From: Susulua sp964590995
Lineage (GTDB): Bacteria; Omnitrophota; Gorgyraeia; Duberdicusellales; 4484-171
Direction: 5' to 3'
DNA: 18,100 bases
NCBI GenBank assembly: GCA_964590995.1
Contig: CAZPYY010000017.1
Span: 1 to 18,100 of the forward strand
The stretch's first letter is position 1; each line of letters starts with the position of its first letter. Below are positions 13,503 to 18,100 of this stretch, in pieces. The notes below the pieces were generated by a model that worked only from the letters and a program-made list of their open reading frames with translations, was not told the origin of the DNA and did no database searches. Position numbers and translations under genes: made by a program.

Positions 13503-15158
13503 ATGAATAGAAAGTATAATAAAAGGACAATTAGTATATACTTCGCCTTTATTATTTTACTTCTCCTCATCTCAGCAAGAATCTTTTATCTACAGGTATT
13601 TAGAAGCAACTTTTTCCAAAGCCTTGCTCAAGATCAGCGTTACCGGATTATAAATCTTCAAGGTAGGAGGGGTGATATTCTTGACCGTCAGAGGAGGACT
13701 CTGGCCAAGAGTATAAGTTGCTACTCTGTTTTTGCTGACCCGGCTCTTATCAATGATCCTGAGATGGCTGCTGAAGTTTTTTCCGCAAATTTGGACTTAC
13801 CTAAAGAGGACCTACTCTCTAGTTTGAAGAAAAAAAAGAGATTTGTCTGGATCAAGAGAAAGATTTCTTGGGAGGAAAAGGAGAAGATAAAAGCACTTAA
13901 ATTGGACGGTGTAGGTTTTATAAGGGAGGAGAAACGATTTTATCCCCAAGGAAGTCTTTCAGCCGCAGTTATTGGTATTGCTAATATTGATAATCAAGGC
14001 TTAGAGGGGCTAGAATTAGGTTATAATGATTACCTAAGTGGTAAAGATGGCTGGGTAAGGGTATTGAAGGATTCAGCTTCCCGGGAGATTATTCTTTCTT
14101 CACAAATAATAACTCCACAAGAGGGTGCGGATATTATCCTAAGCCTAGACGCTCAGATACAATATTGGGTTGAAGAATATCTAGAGAAGACGATTAAAGA
14201 TTTTAAAGCTGTCTCAGGGAGTGCTGTAGTAATGAATGCCTCAAATGGGGAAGTCTTAGCTTTAGCTAATTATCCTACTTTTAATCCTAATGAGTTGGGA
14301 AAAGTTTTACCCGAACAAATGCGCAATTGGGCAGTGGCTGATATGTTTGAGCCGGGCTCAGTATTTAAAGTTGTTACTCTTTTAGNNNNNNNNNNNNNNC
14401 AAGATAAATTCTTCTGTGAAAACGGTAAGTTTAAAATTCCCGGAACTACTCTTCATGATTGGAAACCATATGGTGAGTTATCTTTTAGAGAGATTTTTAT
14501 GAAATCAAGCAACATTGGCGTAGCAAAGATTGTTCAAGCCCTAACCCCCAGTGTTTTCTCCGGCTACCTCAAAAGATTAGAATTCGGCCGCCTAAGTGGT
14601 ATTGATTTACCGGCAGAAGTAGGGGGGTTGGTTAAGCCAATGGATAAGTGGTCAAAGACCTCTGCATTTATTATTCCTATTGGTCAGGAGATAGGAGTCA
14701 ATCTCTTGCAGTTAGTACGTACATTCGCTGTTGTTGCTAATGGAGGCTATTTAGTTAAACCGCACTTAGTAACCAGCATTTGTTCTCAAGGGTTTTGTGA
14801 AAGTGTACCGATCAAAGATAGAAAGAAAGTTATACCAACATCTGCTGCTGATAGAGCAAAGGATATTCTTATTTCGGTAGTGAGTGAGGGTACTGGTAAA
14901 CGTGCTCAGGTAACAGGGCGTAAGATTGGGGGCAAAACCGGTACTGCTCAAAAATATGATCCTAAGATAAAGAGATACTCGCCTTCTAAATATCGGGCAA
15001 CATTTGTCGGCTTTATCGCTGATTTAAATCCGCCTCTGGTAATTGGGGTTACTGTTGATGAGCCTAAACGGTCGCATTTCGGTGGAGTTGTGGCTGCACC
15101 GGTTTTCAGGAACATTGCCCAGAAGGTTATTAGCTATACCGAAGGAGCAGGAAATTGA
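13503..15158 (+). CDS. ftsI: Peptidoglycan transpeptidase FtsI (class B PBP), with assembly gap
   Basis: Septal penicillin-binding protein that cross-links peptidoglycan with FtsW at division. A single transmembrane anchor (about residues 10-30) precedes a PBP-dimer domain beginning near RRGDILDRQRR, then the transpeptidase domain. Catalytic motifs: S286-V-F-K289 (SxxK), S335-S-N337 (SxN) and K478-T-G (KTG). Numbers after residue 294 depend on the placeholder gap. No PASTA domain follows, and the protein ends ELAN-like a few residues after the catalytic core. A 14-base N run (14386-14399) just after SxxK keeps the frame, so the gene should be read as intact but unresolved. The ATG at 13503 lacks an obvious SD. 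The stop overlaps the murE start. Confidence 0.9.
   Translation: MNRKYNKRTISIYFAFIILLLLISARIFYLQVFRSNFFQSLAQDQRYRIINLQGRRGDILDRQRRTLAKSISCYSVFADPALINDPEMAAEVFSANLDLPKEDLLSSLKKKKRFVWIKRKISWEEKEKIKALKLDGVGFIREEKRFYPQGSLSAAVIGIANIDNQGLEGLELGYNDYLSGKDGWVRVLKDSASREIILSSQIITPQEGADIILSLDAQIQYWVEEYLEKTIKDFKAVSGSAVVMNASNGEVLALANYPTFNPNELGKVLPEQMRNWAVADMFEPGSVFKVVTLLXXXXXQDKFFCENGKFKIPGTTLHDWKPYGELSFREIFMKSSNIGVAKIVQALTPSVFSGYLKRLEFGRLSGIDLPAEVGGLVKPMDKWSKTSAFIIPIGQEIGVNLLQLVRTFAVVANGGYLVKPHLVTSICSQGFCESVPIKDRKKVIPTSAADRAKDILISVVSEGTGKRAQVTGRKIGGKTGTAQKYDPKIKRYSPSKYRATFVGFIADLNPPLVIGVTVDEPKRSHFGGVVAAPVFRNIAQKVISYTEGAGN
14386..14399. other. Assembly gap (14 N) inside ftsI
   Basis: Fourteen undetermined bases replace sequence just downstream of the SxxK active-site motif. 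The codon opening the gap begins with G, which fits the alanine usually found here in the family (the AAL segment). The number of N may not equal the true missing length. Confidence 0.98.
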
Positions 15159-16297
15159 AGAATCTAAAAATTATTGGTATTACCGGCACTAATGGGAAGA
15201 CTACTACTGCTTTTCTTATTTACCACCTGCTTAAGAAAATGGGCCAAAAAACCTCATTGATCGGCACAATAAAATACATCATTGGTTCAAAGGCATATAA
15301 AGCAAAGCTTACTACTCCCGGCTTTATTGAACTCCGTGAGATTTTAAAAAAAATTAAAGACACCGGCAGTAATTTTGTAGTTATAGAGGTCTCATCTCAC
15401 GGCCTCCTTCAGAGTAGAGCCAAGGGTTTAAGGTTTCACCGCTCTCTATTCACTAACCTAAGCCGGGATCATCTTGATTACCATAAGACAATGAAGAGTT
15501 ATTTTAGTGCCAAGAAAAAGTTATTCTTCCCCCAAAAAAATGCAATTTCACTTATAAATATAGATGATTACTATGGAAAGAAGATATTTAGAGGGCTGAG
15601 GGGGGCTTTAAGTTTTGCGATTAAGGCCCGGGCTGATTTTAGAGCTGAGAATATAGTTCTGGGAAAAGGGGGTTCGCACTTTGAAATGATTTTCTCCCGA
15701 AAACACTACCCAGTAAAGACTCATCTCTGCGGAAAGTATAATGTTTTAAATATTTTAGGGGCAGTAGGCCTAGTTTCTTCTCTGGGCTTTCCTCTCCCTG
15801 AGCTAGTAAAGGCAGTAAGTAGTTTTAAACCGCCGAAGGGGAGGTTAGAACCAGTAGCTTCAGATATATTTATTGACTATGCCCATACCCCTGATGCTTT
15901 GGGCAATGTTTTAGGAAGTCTCCGTGAATCGGGTTATGAGAAGATTATCTGCCTTTTTGGTTGCGGAGGAGATAGAGATAGAGGCAAGCGCCGGCTCATG
16001 GGGCAGATTGCTTCTTTGAAGGCAGATTTTACCTTTATTACTTCCGATAATCCTCGCAGCGAAGAGCCTTCGGCGATCTGTTCCCAAATAAAGAAAGGTT
16101 TTAAGAAGAAGAATTATTCGGTTGTTGTAGATAGGTATAAAGCGATAAAGAAGGGAATAAAGTTTTTTCGCCAAAATAAGGCGGGCAAATCTTGTCTTTT
16201 GATAGCTGGAAAAGGTCATGAGGATTATCAAATCATCAAAGATAAAAGAATACCCTTTAGTGACAAAAAGGTTGTGAAACAACTTTTAAAAAGATGA
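15155..16297 (+). CDS. murE: UDP-MurNAc-tripeptide synthetase MurE, lacking the N-terminal domain
   Basis: ATP-dependent ligase adding the third stem amino acid to UDP-MurNAc-L-Ala-D-Glu. The 380-residue protein opens at once with the central-domain P-loop GITGTNGKTTT (8-18). It continues with TTPG, EVSSHGLLQSRAKG, TNLSRDHLDYH, KGRLEPV, DYAHTP, DNPR (298-301, the signature of meso-DAP-adding enzymes) and GKGHEDYQ (352-359). Typical MurE carries about 100 further residues before the P-loop, the UDP-binding domain. These are absent, as the upstream DNA encodes the FtsI C-terminus. The start is TTG at 15155, overlapping the ftsI stop, with a strong AAGGAG (15142-15147) seven bases upstream. The ATP-binding and C-terminal domains look intact. 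Confidence 0.88.
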   Translation: MKNLKIIGITGTNGKTTTAFLIYHLLKKMGQKTSLIGTIKYIIGSKAYKAKLTTPGFIELREILKKIKDTGSNFVVIEVSSHGLLQSRAKGLRFHRSLFTNLSRDHLDYHKTMKSYFSAKKKLFFPQKNAISLINIDDYYGKKIFRGLRGALSFAIKARADFRAENIVLGKGGSHFEMIFSRKHYPVKTHLCGKYNVLNILGAVGLVSSLGFPLPELVKAVSSFKPPKGRLEPVASDIFIDYAHTPDALGNVLGSLRESGYEKIICLFGCGGDRDRGKRRLMGQIASLKADFTFITSDNPRSEEPSAICSQIKKGFKKKNYSVVVDRYKAIKKGIKFFRQNKAGKSCLLIAGKGHEDYQIIKDKRIPFSDKKVVKQLLKR

Positions 16298-17652
16298 TTA
16301 TTTCAGATTTTAAAGTTTTAGAGAAAATTTTAAAACCCGAGAAGATTTATAATCTCTACCATTTCAAGCCTTTAAAGGGATTCTCTCTTGATTCCCGTTC
16401 AATAGCTAGGGGTGAGGCTTTTGTAGCTATTAAGGGAAAACACCATGACGGACACTCTTTTATTAAAAGAGCCATAGCTAAAGGAGCCAGCCTTATTGTA
16501 GCTTCCGAATACATAGCGGCTAAACCCAAAGTTCCTTTTTTCATAATAAGGAATAGTTATCAGGCTTTAAAGTCGATTGCTACTTATATCCGCAGGAAGA
16601 AAAATCCTTTTGTCTTTGGTATTACTGGTTCTTTGGGCAAGACCACCACCAAAGAGATGCTTAGTTTTCTTATTTCGCCTCACTTTAAAGTTTTAAAGAA
16701 TAAAGGTACAGAGAATAATCTTTTAGGGGTAGCAAAGAGTTGTTTTTCGCTTAGAGATGAGGAAATAATGATTTTAGAATTAGGGACAAATACAAGGGGT
16801 GAGATAGAGTCTTTAGCTGAAATTGCTACTCCTAATGTAGGGATAATTACCTTTGTAAAACCGGTCCACTTAGAGGGGTTAGGGAGTTTAAAGGGGGTCT
16901 TTGATGAGAAGACCTCCCTTTTTAAAGCTAATCCCAAGATGAAGGCTATTTTAAACCGGGATGACCCTTATTTATCTAAGATACGCAGGTCCAATAAAAT
17001 TTATTGGTTTGGTAAGGAGAAAAATAACCACCTTTTTGCTCGTTTAGTAGGTAGATGTGGGGGAAATTCTACTTTTCTTATTCAAGATAAATATAGATTG
17101 AGCCTTCCTTCTTATTGCGAGGGGTTTATTAGTAATGCCTTAGCAGCCATGCTGGGAGCAAAAATTTTGGGTCTTCCTTTAAAAGAATTAGTTGAAAGAA
17201 TTAGGGATTTTAAGAATTTTTTACCCCTAAGAATGCAAACTGAAAAGCACAAAGGGTTTTCTATTTTAAATGATGCTTACAATGCCAATCCCCATTCTTT
17301 GCAGGTGGCCCTTAAGAGCTTAAAGGAGTGCCCTCAAAAAAAGATTGCAGTTATCGGTGATATGCTGGAACTGGGTAAAAAGAGCAGATATTACCATGAG
17401 CTTTTAGCCGGCCAGATTAAAAGAGGTAAGTTTGATTACTGCCTTACTTTAGGGAAACATACCCGTTACCTGGAGAGGAAGCTTAAAGGCTCAGGGTACA
17501 GGAAAGCCTTCCATTTCCCCTCTCATAAGGCTATTGCCCAATTCATTAATAAGAAGATTGGTCAGAGCCTGAGAAGTAAGAAAAGATATTTGATTTTTCT
17601 TAAGGGTTCGCGTAAGATGGAGTTGGAGAAAGTAATCAAATACTTGAGATGA
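16294..17652 (+). CDS. murF: UDP-MurNAc-tripeptide:D-Ala-D-Ala ligase MurF
   Basis: Adds D-alanyl-D-alanine to UDP-MurNAc-tripeptide, the last cytosolic peptide step. The 452-residue protein is complete. The N-terminal UDP-binding domain has FSLDSRSIARGEAFVAIKG and HDGHSFI. The central domain has P-loop GITGSLGKTTT (109-119) and the GTENNLLGV motif. The C-terminal domain has LPLRMQ, NDAYNANPHSL and KGSRKMELE. It starts with an ATGA overlap to the murE stop and ends with another to mraY. The presence of a full N-terminal domain here contrasts with its absence in the neighbouring MurE. Confidence 0.95.
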   Translation: MIISDFKVLEKILKPEKIYNLYHFKPLKGFSLDSRSIARGEAFVAIKGKHHDGHSFIKRAIAKGASLIVASEYIAAKPKVPFFIIRNSYQALKSIATYIRRKKNPFVFGITGSLGKTTTKEMLSFLISPHFKVLKNKGTENNLLGVAKSCFSLRDEEIMILELGTNTRGEIESLAEIATPNVGIITFVKPVHLEGLGSLKGVFDEKTSLFKANPKMKAILNRDDPYLSKIRRSNKIYWFGKEKNNHLFARLVGRCGGNSTFLIQDKYRLSLPSYCEGFISNALAAMLGAKILGLPLKELVERIRDFKNFLPLRMQTEKHKGFSILNDAYNANPHSLQVALKSLKECPQKKIAVIGDMLELGKKSRYYHELLAGQIKRGKFDYCLTLGKHTRYLERKLKGSGYRKAFHFPSHKAIAQFINKKIGQSLRSKKRYLIFLKGSRKMELEKVIKYLR

Positions 17653-18100
17653 TTTATCACCTTTTCTACCCCCTAACTAAGCACTTTTTCGCCTTTAACC
17701 TCTTTAAATACATTACTTTTCGTGGTGGTTGTGCCTTTGTTACTTCTTTCCTTATTGTAATGTTACTCTGGAAGTTTACCTTAAGGAGGCTCAAACGTCT
17801 TAAGGTAACCGAGAGAGTAGATATGTATGGGCATGTTCATCTAGAGGCTCTTCATCAGGGTAAAAAAGGAACTCCTACTATGGGTGGCATCTTAGTTTTA
17901 TTTGCGATTTTTTCAACCACCCTTATCTGGGCTAGGTGGGACAATTGTTTTGTTTGGCTGGTTCTGATAGTAACACTTTTTTTAGGCAGCTTAGGATTAT
18001 ACGATGATTTTTTAAAGATTAAAAGCGGTAAAGGTTTAAGCCGGAGTAAGAAACTGCTTTGGCAGAGCTTGATTGGAATATTACTGGGGATATTGGTCGC
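17649..18100 (+). CDS. mraY: Phospho-MurNAc-pentapeptide translocase MraY (5' part, cut by window edge)
   Basis: An integral membrane enzyme that transfers phospho-MurNAc-pentapeptide to undecaprenyl phosphate, forming lipid I. About 150 residues are in the window, with no stop before the end. Visible are hydrophobic helices near residues 26-44, 81-95 and 100-117, the conserved QGKKGTPTMGG (70-80), and the catalytic D119-D120 in GLYDDFLK followed by KGLSRSKKLLWQ. The ATG at 17649 overlaps the murF stop as ATGA. The murE-murF-mraY order is the standard dcw order, so murD and ftsW would be expected next. Confidence 0.95.
   Translation, partial: MIYHLFYPLTKHFFAFNLFKYITFRGGCAFVTSFLIVMLLWKFTLRRLKRLKVTERVDMYGHVHLEALHQGKKGTPTMGGILVLFAIFSTTLIWARWDNCFVWLVLIVTLFLGSLGLYDDFLKIKSGKGLSRSKKLLWQSLIGILLGILV

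Noticed and set aside
14386..14399. ftsI as a broken gene
   Set aside because: The interruption is undetermined bases, not a stop or frameshift; all catalytic motifs are present in one frame on both sides.
15911..16282. 123-codon open frame on the minus strand inside murE
   Set aside because: It lies wholly within a gene with complete conserved motifs on the other strand, has no recognisable domain or SD, and fits the usual pattern of antisense shadows; the same applies to the other minus-strand frames in the window.
1..18100. tRNA, rRNA or known riboswitch genes
   Set aside because: The intergenic stretches were read on both strands and none shows a cloverleaf, conserved rRNA segment or a riboswitch core that I recognise.

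Overview
This is an A+T-rich bacterial chromosome segment in which every gene lies on the + strand. Genes are tightly packed, often with ATGA-type stop/start overlaps. The content is almost all housekeeping: the end of a branched-chain/aspartate-family amino-acid cluster, then RNA modification and ribosome-maturation genes, then the start of a dcw (division and cell wall) cluster. MurE carries the DNPR motif of meso-diaminopimelate-adding enzymes and there is a lipoprotein-type signal, so a diderm with DAP-type peptidoglycan is likely. Gene order and protein style suggest an uncultured PVC-related lineage such as Candidatus Omnitrophota. That placement is inference from general resemblance, not a computed result. 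A 14-base run of N inside ftsI indicates a scaffolded draft or metagenome assembly.

Layout. 1-104: A+T-rich leader with an imperfect inverted repeat. 105-3955: leuC-leuD-leuB (leuCD and leuDB overlap by 4 bases), then asd. 3948-4012: a perfect 23-bp inverted repeat spanning the asd stop codon. 4029-4784: truA. 4845-8175: an extended -10 promoter, a small putative lipoprotein gene, a metallo-beta-lactamase-fold hydrolase, a XerD-type recombinase and a class II tRNA nucleotidyltransferase. 8172-11215: a near-consensus promoter over the previous stop codon, a leader hairpin, then rbfA, an NrnA-like DHH phosphoesterase, truB and ribF. 11261-18100: a consensus promoter, three MraZ-box-like repeats, mraZ, an unrecognised 62-codon gene, rsmH, an ftsL-like gene, a 215-base structured gap, ftsI, murE, murF and the 5' part of mraY, which is cut by the window edge.

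How the genes fit together. LeuCDB and Asd make precursors of leucine and of the aspartate family (DAP/lysine, threonine, methionine); Asd also supplies DAP to MurE. RbfA, the DHH enzyme, TruB and RibF form a translation/RNA/cofactor operon of a common type. MraZ probably autoregulates the dcw operon, in which RsmH modifies 16S rRNA, FtsL and FtsI build the septum, and MurE, MurF and MraY make lipid I.

Most notable points: MurE apparently lacks the N-terminal UDP-binding domain and starts at a TTG overlapping the ftsI stop; an unrecognised small gene is coupled between mraZ and rsmH; the MraZ-type operator is fused to the mraZ ribosome-binding site; the asd/truA junction holds a long perfect inverted repeat; and a structured non-coding block separates ftsL from ftsI. 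I found no phage, CRISPR, defence or secondary-metabolite system, and no tRNA or rRNA gene.
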